From: an uncultured Oscillospiraceae bacterium
GTDB lineage: Bacteria; Bacillota; Clostridia; Oscillospirales; Oscillospiraceae
Length of the DNA stretch: 64,000 nt
Assembly (NCBI GenBank): GCA_934630985.1
Contig: CAKTXO010000001.1
Span: 15,665 to 79,664, forward strand
Direction: 5' to 3'
Made by a program: the position numbers and the translations under genes. The notes beneath the pieces are model-generated. The model made no database searches. It saw only the letters and a list, made by a program, of their open reading frames with translations, and was not told the origin of the DNA. This document shows positions 42,591 through 50,416 of this stretch, one piece after another (within the stretch, counting starts at the first letter, position 1; the number at the start of each line of letters is the position of its first letter).

Positions 42591-43556
42591 GTGAGGCAGT
42601 TGGACAAAATCACCGTTGCGGTTCCCTGCTATAATGAGGAGCCGGTGCTGGAGCTGTTCTATAAGGAGATCACCGCCGTGGCAGAAACCATGCCCCAGGC
42701 GGAATTTGAGTTTTTATTCATTGACGACGGCTCCCGGGACGGGACGCTGAAAAAAATCCTGGAGTTGGCGGAACGGGACAGCCGGGTCAAATTCATTTCC
42801 TTCTCCCGGAATTTCGGCAAGGAAGCGGGAATTTACGCAGGCCTGGAAAACGCCTCCGGGGACTATGTGGTCATCATGGACGCGGATTTGCAGGATCCTC
42901 CGGCTCTGCTTCCGGAAATGTGCCGGGCGGTGGCGCAGGAGGGCTACGACTGTGTGGGCTCCCGGCGGGTGACCCGGAAGGGCGAGCCGCCCATCCGTTC
43001 CTTCTTTGCACGGATGTTCTACCGGATTATCAATAAAATGTCTGATGCCCAGATTGTGGACGGAGCCCGGGATTTTCAGATGATGAACCGGCAGGTGGTG
43101 GAGGCCATCCTGTCCATGGGGGAGTACAACCGGTTCTCCAAGGGCATTTTCGGCTGGATTGGCTTCCGAAAGAAGTGGCTGGAATATGAGAACATCGAGC
43201 GGGCGGCAGGGGAGACCAAGTGGAGCTTCTGGAAGCTGTTCCTCTACGCCCTGGAGGGCATTGTGGCCTTTTCCACCATGCCCCTGGTGCTCTCTTCCGT
43301 GTTCGGTATTCTGTGCTGCGCTCTGGCCCTCATTATGATCATTGTGGTTATCATCCGGACCCTGGTCTTCGGCGACCCCACTTCCGGCTGGCCGTCCCTG
43401 GTGTGCATCATGCTGCTGCTCAGCGGCATTCAGATGCTGGGCATCGGCGTGGTGGGTCAGTATCTGGCGAAAACCTACTTGGAAACCAAGCACCGACCTA
43501 TTTACCTGACCCGGCTGACCAATATTGAGAAAAAAGCAAAGAAGGAGGAAGCCTGA
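42591..43556 (+). CDS. GtrB-type polyprenyl-phosphate glycosyltransferase (GT2)
   Basis: A 321-residue family 2 enzyme that should make polyprenyl-phosphate-sugar at the inner face. N-terminal VAVPCYNEE, IDDGSRDGT, FSRNFGKEAGIYAGL and the metal motif MDADLQDPP are complete. Two membrane helices (about 225-290) and a basic tail follow, as in GtrB and DPM synthases. The GTG at 42591 is two bases after AAAGGA; the in-frame TTG at 42600 (MDKITVAVPCYNE) has better spacing and may be the true start. The stop overlaps the next ATG (TGATG), so the two genes are coupled. Confidence 0.93.
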   Translation: MRQLDKITVAVPCYNEEPVLELFYKEITAVAETMPQAEFEFLFIDDGSRDGTLKKILELAERDSRVKFISFSRNFGKEAGIYAGLENASGDYVVIMDADLQDPPALLPEMCRAVAQEGYDCVGSRRVTRKGEPPIRSFFARMFYRIINKMSDAQIVDGARDFQMMNRQVVEAILSMGEYNRFSKGIFGWIGFRKKWLEYENIERAAGETKWSFWKLFLYALEGIVAFSTMPLVLSSVFGILCCALALIMIIVVIIRTLVFGDPTSGWPSLVCIMLLLSGIQMLGIGVVGQYLAKTYLETKHRPIYLTRLTNIEKKAKKEEA

Positions 43557-45109
43557 TGGAGCAATTGACCCGGCCTATGGAAGACCGGAAACGGCAGCTG
43601 CTTTTCTGCCTGGCCTGTGTATTCATCTGGGGTCTGGCGGCACATGCCTATGGATTCCTGCACAGCAGCTTTTCCCACGACTCCTTGTTTGAATTCAATG
43701 GTGACGGCCTGAGCAACCGGATTCGTATCAGCAACGGACGGTTTATCTCTCCTGTGTGCCGGTGGATTTTCCGGACGAATATGACCCTTCCCTGGCTGGT
43801 GGGGGTGCTGGGACTGCTGTGGATCGGCCTTTCAGCCTATCTGATTCTTCGCTTGCTCCGGCTGAAAACCCCGGCGGCCGCCATCCTGGTTTCTGGCTTT
43901 CTGACGGCCAACCTGACGGTATCCGCCACGGCGGCTACCTTCCTCCACGATTTTGACTGCGATATGCTGGCACTGCTGACAGCGGTGGGGGCGGTGTACT
44001 GCTGGAATCGGGGCAAGTGGGGGTTCCTGCCCGGTGCGGAGCTGGTGACGCTGTCCTTGGGGCTATATCAGAGCTACATCTGCGTGAGCATCGTGCTCAT
44101 TCTCTTCGTGTGCATCACGGCGCTTCTGGACGGGGAGAAGGCCAAAAATGTGATTTTCAAGGGTCTTCGGGCCTGTGCCATGCTCCTGCTGGGCGGAATC
44201 ATCTACTATGTGCTCATGAAGCTGGTGGTGCGGCTCAGCGGCATTCAGATGCTCTCCAACGTCTACAATTCCCTGGACAGGCCTGCCAAGCTGCTGGAGG
44301 CCAGCTGGTTTGATATCCGCTATGTGTTCAAGGCCACCTACCGGCAGTATTTTGAGCGGATTATTCAGGTGCTGTCTCCCTTCCCGGCGGTGACCCAGGG
44401 GGCAACGGCGGCGCTCCTGGCGGTCAGCGGCCTTGCCTTGATCGCGGAGATGCTGTCTTCCAAAGTAGGCTGGCCGGAAAAGCTGCTGGTGCTGGTTCTG
44501 GCGGCTCTCGTGCCCTTCGGCGGTAATCTGATGCACTTTGTGACCATGGGCAGTGCCGACCATGAGCTGATGGTCTATTCTTATTGGCTGATTTATCTGC
44601 TGCCTCTGCTGCTTTTGCCCCGGCTTCCTTGGGACAAGCTGGCAAAACCCATTTTTTGGGTCAAACCCATTTGCGCCGGGCTCATCGTTGTGCTCATCTG
44701 CGCCCAGGTGCAGGTGGCGAACGTACTGTATCTGAAAAAGGACTTGGAGCAGGATGCCTACCTGTCCGTCATGACCCGGGTGGTCTACCGGATGGAGGAA
44801 ACTGAGGGCTACGTCCCCGGGGAAACCCCGGTGGTGATGGTGGGGCTTCCTCAGCAGCTGAACGATACCATCCCCGGTTTCGAGGCTTACCGCAAGCCCA
44901 ACGGCATGTGGATGACGGACGTGCTCAACTATGGGGATTCCGGCCACTGGGCGGCCTATTTCAAGTACATTCTGCTGAACCCGGCGAAAATCGTCAGCGG
45001 CAGCAAAATGACCAGCGATCCCCGGGTTCAGGCTCTGCCCTGCTACCCGGCTCAGGGCTGCACCGCCATCATCGACGGCACCCTGTTCGTCAAGCTCAGC
45101 GAGTCATAA
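43556..45109 (+). CDS. GtrII-type membrane glucosyltransferase
   Basis: A 517-residue protein with about 10-12 membrane helices, matching the glucosyltransferase (GtrII) family. SFSHDSLFEFNGDG lies in the first external loop, followed by NGRFISPV and then FLHDFDCDMLALL. Such proteins move glucose from the polyprenyl-phosphate donor made by GtrB onto a surface glycan or teichoic acid outside the membrane. The overlap with the GtrB-type gene fits that partnership. No flippase of the GtrA type is visible in the window. Confidence 0.85.
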   Translation: MEQLTRPMEDRKRQLLFCLACVFIWGLAAHAYGFLHSSFSHDSLFEFNGDGLSNRIRISNGRFISPVCRWIFRTNMTLPWLVGVLGLLWIGLSAYLILRLLRLKTPAAAILVSGFLTANLTVSATAATFLHDFDCDMLALLTAVGAVYCWNRGKWGFLPGAELVTLSLGLYQSYICVSIVLILFVCITALLDGEKAKNVIFKGLRACAMLLLGGIIYYVLMKLVVRLSGIQMLSNVYNSLDRPAKLLEASWFDIRYVFKATYRQYFERIIQVLSPFPAVTQGATAALLAVSGLALIAEMLSSKVGWPEKLLVLVLAALVPFGGNLMHFVTMGSADHELMVYSYWLIYLLPLLLLPRLPWDKLAKPIFWVKPICAGLIVVLICAQVQVANVLYLKKDLEQDAYLSVMTRVVYRMEETEGYVPGETPVVMVGLPQQLNDTIPGFEAYRKPNGMWMTDVLNYGDSGHWAAYFKYILLNPAKIVSGSKMTSDPRVQALPCYPAQGCTAIIDGTLFVKLSES

Positions 45110-45158
45110 GAGGGGAAACTGGGAATTCAACAAAAAGCAGGAATTTGAAACTAAGGCG

Positions 45159-45463
45159 GTCATTGCGAGGCAGTGTGCACACTGCCGTGGCAATCCGTCT
45201 CCCCCCCCTTGGCTCCCCCGCTGGGGGAGCTGGCGGCGAAGCCGACTGAGAGGGTAAAAATCACCCTCTCCGCCTCCGGCACCTCTCCCATAGGGAGAGG
45301 CAAGTGGCCCTCATCCGCCCGCTGCGGCGGGCACCTTCCCCGCGGGGGAAGGCAGGGGGGCACGGATTGCCACACCAGTTTGCGCTATATTAAGGTATGA
45401 CTGCCACCGGCAGTCATTGAGATTTTAGATTTGCTGCGCGGAGCACTGCTGGTTCGCAATGAC
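45159..45463. repeat. Family A palindromic repeat, copy 3, interrupted
   Basis: The outer parts GTCATTGCGA..GTGGCAATCC and GGATTGCCAC..TCGCAATGAC are intact, but the middle is replaced by a different repeat at about 45201-45361. The ATGACTGCCACCGGCAGTCAT hairpin arm is shared with copies 1 and 4. Confidence 0.8.
45201..45361. repeat. Nested GC-rich repeat inside family A copy 3
   Basis: CCCCCCCTTGGCTCCC at one end and GGCAGGGGGG at the other enclose CCCGCTGGGGGAGCTGG, GCCGACTGAGAGGG and CTCTCCCATAGGGAGAG. This repeat type is common between genes of gut Clostridia. It has imperfect inverted ends and no coding role. Confidence 0.7.
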
Positions 45464-45493
45464 GTCGTATTTTGTGAGAATGGTTCGAAGATA

Positions 45494-45533
45494 AGAAGGC
45501 ACCCGCAGATTGGAAAATCTGCGGGTGCCTTGT
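45494..45533 (-). terminator. Terminator of the yebC gene
   Basis: AAGGCACCCGCAGATT pairs with AATCTGCGGGTGCCTT. On the minus strand it is followed by CTTATCTT, 12 bp beyond the stop. Confidence 0.75.
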
Positions 45534-45544
45534 GTATTTTTGAA

Positions 45545-46273
45545 TTACTCTTCCCAGTTATGCCAGACGTTTTGCACGTCGTCGTCGTCCTCCATGATGT
45601 CCAGCAGCTTCTCCATCTGGGAAATCTGCTCCTCGGACTCCAGCTTCTGATAGTTCTGGGGAACCATCTCGATCTGGGCGGAGACGAAGGTGTAGCCCTT
45701 GGCACTGAGGGCATCGGCCACGGCGTTGAAGTCGTCGGGGTCGGTGTAGACGGTGAACATATCGTCCTCGGCCTCAAAGTCGTCGGCACCGCAGTCCATG
45801 GCATCCATCATCACGGCGTCCTCTTCCAGCTCCCCTTCGGAGTTGTCGATGACCAGCACGCCCTTCTTGTCAAAGGACCAGCTGACGCAGCCGGTGGCAC
45901 CCAGGTTGCCGCCGAACTTGTCGAAGTGGTGGCGCATGGAGCCGGCGGTCCGGTTCCGATTGTCGGTCATGGTCTCCACGATGACGGCCACGCCACCGGG
46001 GCCGTAGCCTTCGTAGGTGATGGTTTCGTAGTTGTCCCCACCGGCACCGGCAGCCTTCTCCAGGCACCGCTTGATGTTGTCGTTGGGCATGTTGGCGGCC
46101 TTGGCCTTGGTGATGACGGTTGCCAGCCGGGAGTTGTAGGCGGGATCGGCGCTGCCGCCCTCCTTCACCGCCACGATCAGCTCCTTGGCGATCTTAGTGA
46201 AGGCAGCCGCGCGCTTGGCATCCTGCGCGCCCTTGGTTTTCTGAATGTTATGCCATTTGGAATGTCCGGACAT
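45545..46273 (-). CDS. YebC/PmpR family translation/regulatory protein
   Basis: A full-length (242-residue) member. The hallmark N-terminus MSGHSKWHNIQKTKGAQDAKRA, RLATVITKAKAANMPNDNI, YEGYGPGGVAVIVE and NRNRTAGSMRHHFDKFGGNLG are all present. Cytosolic. Long annotated as a transcription regulator; recent work on the family links it to relief of ribosome stalling on proline runs. Transcribed on the minus strand as the last gene of this block. Confidence 0.96.
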   Translation of the reverse strand: MSGHSKWHNIQKTKGAQDAKRAAAFTKIAKELIVAVKEGGSADPAYNSRLATVITKAKAANMPNDNIKRCLEKAAGAGGDNYETITYEGYGPGGVAVIVETMTDNRNRTAGSMRHHFDKFGGNLGATGCVSWSFDKKGVLVIDNSEGELEEDAVMMDAMDCGADDFEAEDDMFTVYTDPDDFNAVADALSAKGYTFVSAQIEMVPQNYQKLESEEQISQMEKLLDIMEDDDDVQNVWHNWEE

Positions 46274-46352
46274 TGTATCTCTACCCTTTCTGGTTAATTT
46301 ATGAAAATAGCTTACCTATTTTAACAGAACAAAATGAAAAAATCAACCCACT

Positions 46353-47144
46353 TCAGAAGAATTTCATGCAGTCGGCGTGGGTTTCGGAGATTTTTACGGT
46401 GACAGCCGGAAAAGCTGCCCCGATTTTCTCCGCCAGCAGGGAAACCACCGGATTTTCCGTGGGGAAATGCCCGGCATCGATGAGGGTCAGACCCGCATCC
46501 CGGGCATCCCAGAACTGATTGTATTTGGCGTCGGCGGTGACCAGGGTGTCGCATCCGGCGTGCAACGCGTCCTGCCATTCACTGGCGCAGGCTCCGCCGC
46601 CCACAGCCACCCGATGTACGGGCTTGCCGCCATCGGCATAGCGAAGACCCTGGCAGTGCAGGGCGTTTTTTACCCGTGGCAGAAATTCGGAAAGGGGCTG
46701 ACACTCCACCGTGCCCATCCGCAGAAGCCCCCATTCCCGGCCCAGTTCGTCGGTGCCCATGGGGTCAATGACCCGGACATCCCGTAAACCCAAAGCGGCG
46801 GCCAGACAGTCGTTGACCCCGCCGGGGGCGCAGTCCAGGTTGGTGTGGGCGTTGACGGCGCTGATGCCGCTGGCGCATAGCAGCTGGATGGAACGACCCA
46901 GGGCGGTTTCGTCGGTGACGGCCTTGAGAGGATTGAAAATCAGGGGATGATGGGTGACGATCAGCTCCGCCCCCCATTCCTTTGCTTCCCGGCAGACCCC
47001 TTCAAAGGGGTCGAGAGCCACCAGTACCTTCGTCACCGGGCGGCTTTTTCCGCCGCACAGCAGCCCCACATTGTCCCAGTCCATCTTCATGGAGCGGGGA
47101 GCCAGGGTTTCCAGATAGTCCAGAATATTGCCAACGGTTGTCAT
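46353..47144 (-). CDS. Nif3-like dinuclear metal centre protein
   Basis: A 264-residue Nif3/YqfO-type protein. Metal ligands are visible in IVTHHPLIF, NAHTNLD and DAGHFPTEN. It forms hexamers in relatives; the reaction is uncertain (GTP cyclohydrolase-I-type-2 annotation is common). ATG 47144 is chosen because GGAGGA lies six bases upstream and it overlaps the trmK stop by four bases, so the two genes are coupled, an order conserved in many Firmicutes. The YqfO insertion domain is absent, making this the short form. Confidence 0.94.
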   Translation of the reverse strand: MTTVGNILDYLETLAPRSMKMDWDNVGLLCGGKSRPVTKVLVALDPFEGVCREAKEWGAELIVTHHPLIFNPLKAVTDETALGRSIQLLCASGISAVNAHTNLDCAPGGVNDCLAAALGLRDVRVIDPMGTDELGREWGLLRMGTVECQPLSEFLPRVKNALHCQGLRYADGGKPVHRVAVGGGACASEWQDALHAGCDTLVTADAKYNQFWDARDAGLTLIDAGHFPTENPVVSLLAEKIGAAFPAVTVKISETHADCMKFF

Positions 47145-47800
47145 GTGTTTTCCTCCAATTCCGTAAGAGCCTGACAAATTTCGTCCTCCGGCCGGTGCTC
47201 AGCCGCAAGTCGCAGCAAATCCAGCACCCACCGGCGGTATTCCGCCGCCTCCGGGGCATTGCAGCGCGCCAGAGCCGGGGAGAAGTGACACTGCCCGGCG
47301 GTGAGCTTGGTCGCCGCCGGGTTCCACAGCACCTCCATCACCGTGTAGAGAAACCGCCCGTCCCGGAGGGCAGTCTCCTGAGCGATTTTCCAGCCGGTAT
47401 CGCTTAAGTATCGCCGCAGGGTTGGGGTTTTGCTCTGGCATTGGAGAATCAGCCGATAGACGCCGCTCCGAAGCCAGGGGGCGGCTTCCAGGATGGAGAT
47501 CATGGTATCCGCCCCCATGCCAGCGCAGATGAGCACGTCAAAATCCCGGGGAAGCCCCTGAACCCCATCGCACAGGAAAAAGTCGATTTTTTCGGACACA
47601 CCGAAATGGGCAGCGTTCCGCCGGGCACTGCCCAGCGGCCCCTCCCGGACATCGGAGGCGTAGACGTGCCCGGCCACACCGGATTGGAGCAGATGGAGGC
47701 TCAGATAGCCGTGGTCACAGCCTACGTCCGCCACCCGCTCGCCGGGGCGGACAAAGGCGGCACAGGCCAAAAGCCGGGAAGATAAGGGAACGTTCGTCAT
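47141..47800 (-). CDS. trmK: tRNA (adenine-22-N1)-methyltransferase TrmK
   Basis: A 219-residue SAM-dependent enzyme that methylates A22 of bacterial tRNAs. SAM motif I DVGCDHGYLSLHL, the SDVREGPL acidic loop, LICAGMGADTMISIL and a C-terminal helical part match the family. It overlaps the Nif3-like gene by four bases. A strong terminator lies in the 53-bp gap behind the DUF1858 gene, so its promoter is not obvious. Confidence 0.93.
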   Translation of the reverse strand: MTNVPLSSRLLACAAFVRPGERVADVGCDHGYLSLHLLQSGVAGHVYASDVREGPLGSARRNAAHFGVSEKIDFFLCDGVQGLPRDFDVLICAGMGADTMISILEAAPWLRSGVYRLILQCQSKTPTLRRYLSDTGWKIAQETALRDGRFLYTVMEVLWNPAATKLTAGQCHFSPALARCNAPEAAEYRRWVLDLLRLAAEHRPEDEICQALTELEENT

Positions 47801-47811
47801 AATTTCCTCCG

Positions 47812-47841
47812 AAAAAACGGGAGCGGCTCAGCCGCTCCCGT
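47812..47841 (-). terminator. Terminator after the DUF1858 gene
   Basis: ACGGGAGCGGCT pairs with AGCCGCTCCCGT and is followed by TTTTTC on the minus strand. It lies only about 12 bp before the trmK ATG. Confidence 0.9.
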
Positions 47842-47853
47842 CCAAGAATTCAC

Positions 47854-48087
47854 TTAAACCTTTTTCTCGGCCTCGGCAGCCTCGTAGGCCTCCAGGAACT
47901 GGTTCAGCTGAGCCAGGAAGGGCTCGCAGTCCACGCCGTGAACCATGCAGGCTTCTTCCACGGTCTCGCCCCGGGAAGAGGGGCAGCCCAGGCAGTGCAT
48001 ACCGATGGCAAAGAACAGGGGAGCGGCCTGGGGCGCAATGTCCAGAACGTCGCCGATAATGGTATTTTTCTCAATCTTAACAGCCAT
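47854..48087 (-). CDS. DUF1858 domain protein
   Basis: A 77-residue protein, the whole of a DUF1858 domain: IGDVLDIAPQAAPLF, then GMHCLGCPSSRGETVEEAC. The CxxC pair resembles the N-terminal domain of the Fe-S repair protein ScdA/RIC and of hybrid-cluster-associated proteins. It may bind metal or sense redox state; not shown for the stand-alone form. It has its own promoter and terminator. Confidence 0.9.
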   Translation of the reverse strand: MAVKIEKNTIIGDVLDIAPQAAPLFFAIGMHCLGCPSSRGETVEEACMVHGVDCEPFLAQLNQFLEAYEAAEAEKKV

Positions 48088-48116
48088 GAAAATGACCTCC
48101 TTTTATTTCTGCGCAT

Positions 48117-48145
48117 ATTATAACCGTTCGTGCCGAAAAAAACAA
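48117..48145 (-). promoter_or_regulatory. Promoter of the DUF1858 gene
   Basis: On the minus strand TTGTTT (48145-48140), a 17-bp spacer, TATAAT (48122-48117). Confidence 0.8.
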
Positions 48146-48182
48146 GAGGCAATTGCGGATTTTCCCGTGCCGGTGGGATTCC

Positions 48183-48211
48183 TTGACTTTCCACTTCTTT
48201 TTGCGTATAAT
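48183..48211 (+). promoter_or_regulatory. Promoter of the ParE-like gene
   Basis: TTGACT (48183-48188) and TATAAT (48206-48211), spacer 17 bp, about 43 bp before the ATG. Confidence 0.85.
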
Positions 48212-48253
48212 ATACTGGATTTATTATGGAATGCTTAGGCAGGTTATGAAATT

Positions 48254-50233
48254 ATGGCAAAAAAACAGGAACAGTACGGAAATTCCAGCATCTCCATGCT
48301 CAAGGGCGAGGATCGGGTGCGCAAGCGTCCCGCGGTTATCTTCGGCTCCGACGACCTGGAGGGCTGCAAGCACGCGGTGTTTGAAATCCTCTCCAACGCC
48401 ATCGACGAGGCCAGAGAAGGCCACGGCGATACCATCATCGTCACCCGCTACGAAGACTTGAGCGTGGAGGTGGAGGACTTCGGCCGGGGCTGCCCGGTGG
48501 ACTACAACGAGAAGGAAAAGCGGTACAACTGGGAACTGGTATTCTGCGAAATGTACGCCGGCGGCAAGTACGGCGAAAACGGAGAAAATTACGAGTATTC
48601 CCTAGGGTTGAACGGCCTCGGCTCCTGCGCCACCCAGTATGCCTCGGAATATTTCGATGCCACCATCCGCAGAGACGGCTTCCGCTACGATCTGCATTTT
48701 GAAAAGGGCAGAAACATCGGCGGTCTGAAAAAAAGCCCTGCCGACCGGAAGAAAACCGGCTCCTGCTTCCGCTGGAAGCCGGATAGGGAGGTCTTCACGG
48801 ACATCAACATCCCCGTGGAATACTACCGGGATGTGCTCCGCCGTCAGGCGGTGGTGAACCAGGGGGTTCGCTTCAAATTCCGCAACCAGGTGGGCAAGAC
48901 CTTTGAGGAAGAGGAATACTGCTACATGGGCGGCATCCGGGAGTATATCGAGGAGCTGGTGGGGGACAATGCCTTCACCATGCCCGTATACTGGGAGACC
49001 GAGCGCCGGGGTCGGGACGCGGAGAACCGGCCGGAAATGAAGCTGAAAATCACCGCCTCCTTCTGCTTCAGTAAGCAGCTGAGCCACATTGAGTACTACC
49101 ACAATTCCTCCTGGCTGGAGTACGGCGGCAGCCCGGACAAGGCGGTGCGCAGCGGCTTCACCGCGGCCTTCGACAAGTACCTCCGGGACAACAATAAGTA
49201 CACGAAAAGCGAGAACAAGATCATTTTCCAGGACATCCAGGACTCTCTGGTGCTGGTGACCAACTGCTTTTCCACCATCGGCTGCTTTGAAAACCAGACC
49301 AAAAAGAGCGTCAACTCCAAGTTCACCCAGGAGGCCATGACGGCGTTTTTCAAGGAGCAGCTTCAGGTCTGGTTCATCGAGAACGCCCAGGAGGCCGCCA
49401 AGGCCGCGGAGCAGATTTTGGTCAACAAGAGGGCCCGGGAGTCCGCGGAGAAGACCAAGACCAGCGTCAAGAAAAAGCTGTCCGGCTCCATCGATATTTC
49501 CAATCGGGTGCAGAAGTTCGTGGACTGCCGCAGCAAGGACGCGGCTGCGCGGGAGCTGTATATCGTGGAGGGCGATTCCGCTCTGGGCAGCGTGAAAATG
49601 AGCCGGGACGCGGAGTTCCAGGGCATTATGCCTGTCCGGGGCAAAATTCTCAACTGTCTGAAAGCGGACTACGGCAAAATCTTCGGAAGCCCCATTATCA
49701 CAGACCTGATGAAGGTTCTGGGCTGCGGCGTGGAGGTGCAGGGCAAGAAGGCCAAGGAGCTTTCGAGCTTCGATCTGTCCGCCCTGCGCTGGAACAAGGT
49801 GGTCATCTGTACCGATGCGGACGTGGACGGCTTCCAGATCCGCACCCTGATTCTGACCATGCTCTACCGGCTGTGCCCCACCTTGATCCGGGACGGCTAT
49901 GTGTATATCGCGGAATCCCCGCTGTTTGAAATCACCTGCAAGGACAAGACCTGGTTTGCCTACAACGAGCAGGAAAAGATGAAAATCCTCAAGGACTTGG
50001 AGGGCAAGAAGGTGACCATCCAGCGCTCCAAGGGTCTGGGCGAAAACGACCCGGAGATGATGTGGATGACCACCATGAACCCGGAGACCCGGCGGCTCAT
50101 CAAGGTCATGCCCGAGGATGCCGAGCGCACCGCCCACTATTTTGACGTGCTGCTGGGGGACGCGCTTCAGGAGCGGAAGAATTTCATCGCGGAAAACGGT
50201 GCCCGTTACCTGGAACTGGCGGATATTTCATAA
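48254..50233 (+). CDS. parE: Type IIA topoisomerase subunit B (ParE-like, divergent)
   Basis: A 659-residue ATPase subunit. The GHKL motifs are ILSNAIDEA, DFGRGCPV (usual DNGRG) and LGLNGLGS. The transducer domain follows; the TOPRIM has IVEGDSALGS (near 438) and CTDADVDG (near 520), giving the three acidic metal ligands. QRSKGLGE marks the C-terminal part. It departs from standard GyrB and ParE in several motif positions and is probably the extra topoisomerase found in some Clostridia. It pairs with the subunit A gene 183 bp downstream. The stop codon TAA is also the first three bases of a 173-bp element. Confidence 0.9.
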   Translation: MAKKQEQYGNSSISMLKGEDRVRKRPAVIFGSDDLEGCKHAVFEILSNAIDEAREGHGDTIIVTRYEDLSVEVEDFGRGCPVDYNEKEKRYNWELVFCEMYAGGKYGENGENYEYSLGLNGLGSCATQYASEYFDATIRRDGFRYDLHFEKGRNIGGLKKSPADRKKTGSCFRWKPDREVFTDINIPVEYYRDVLRRQAVVNQGVRFKFRNQVGKTFEEEEYCYMGGIREYIEELVGDNAFTMPVYWETERRGRDAENRPEMKLKITASFCFSKQLSHIEYYHNSSWLEYGGSPDKAVRSGFTAAFDKYLRDNNKYTKSENKIIFQDIQDSLVLVTNCFSTIGCFENQTKKSVNSKFTQEAMTAFFKEQLQVWFIENAQEAAKAAEQILVNKRARESAEKTKTSVKKKLSGSIDISNRVQKFVDCRSKDAAARELYIVEGDSALGSVKMSRDAEFQGIMPVRGKILNCLKADYGKIFGSPIITDLMKVLGCGVEVQGKKAKELSSFDLSALRWNKVVICTDADVDGFQIRTLILTMLYRLCPTLIRDGYVYIAESPLFEITCKDKTWFAYNEQEKMKILKDLEGKKVTIQRSKGLGENDPEMMWMTTMNPETRRLIKVMPEDAERTAHYFDVLLGDALQERKNFIAENGARYLELADIS

Positions 50234-50403
50234 TACTATTTCTTAATAAAATGATTTCATCATTTTACTTAAGCCGTTTCACGGCAGACCGCCTGGGCGG
50301 CGGTAAGAAATGTATTGACTTCGTTTTTTAGCGGCAGCGGCCGCTGACCGCAATCCTGCGGCCTAATAAAACGCTTCTAAGCGTTTTATGAAAAACTCGT
50401 ATA
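50231..50403. repeat. Family D MITE-like element, left copy
   Basis: 173 bp starting TAATACTATTTCTTAATAAAA and ending with the imperfect complement TTAT.AAAAACTCGTAT. It is the inverted, about 95% identical counterpart of 53525-53698. Its first TAA is the stop codon of the ParE-like gene. Internal hairpins: ATGATTTCATCAT, CCGCCTGGGCGG and AAAACGCTT/AAGCGTTTT. Confidence 0.9.
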
Positions 50404-50416
50404 GAAGGAGCGGAAT

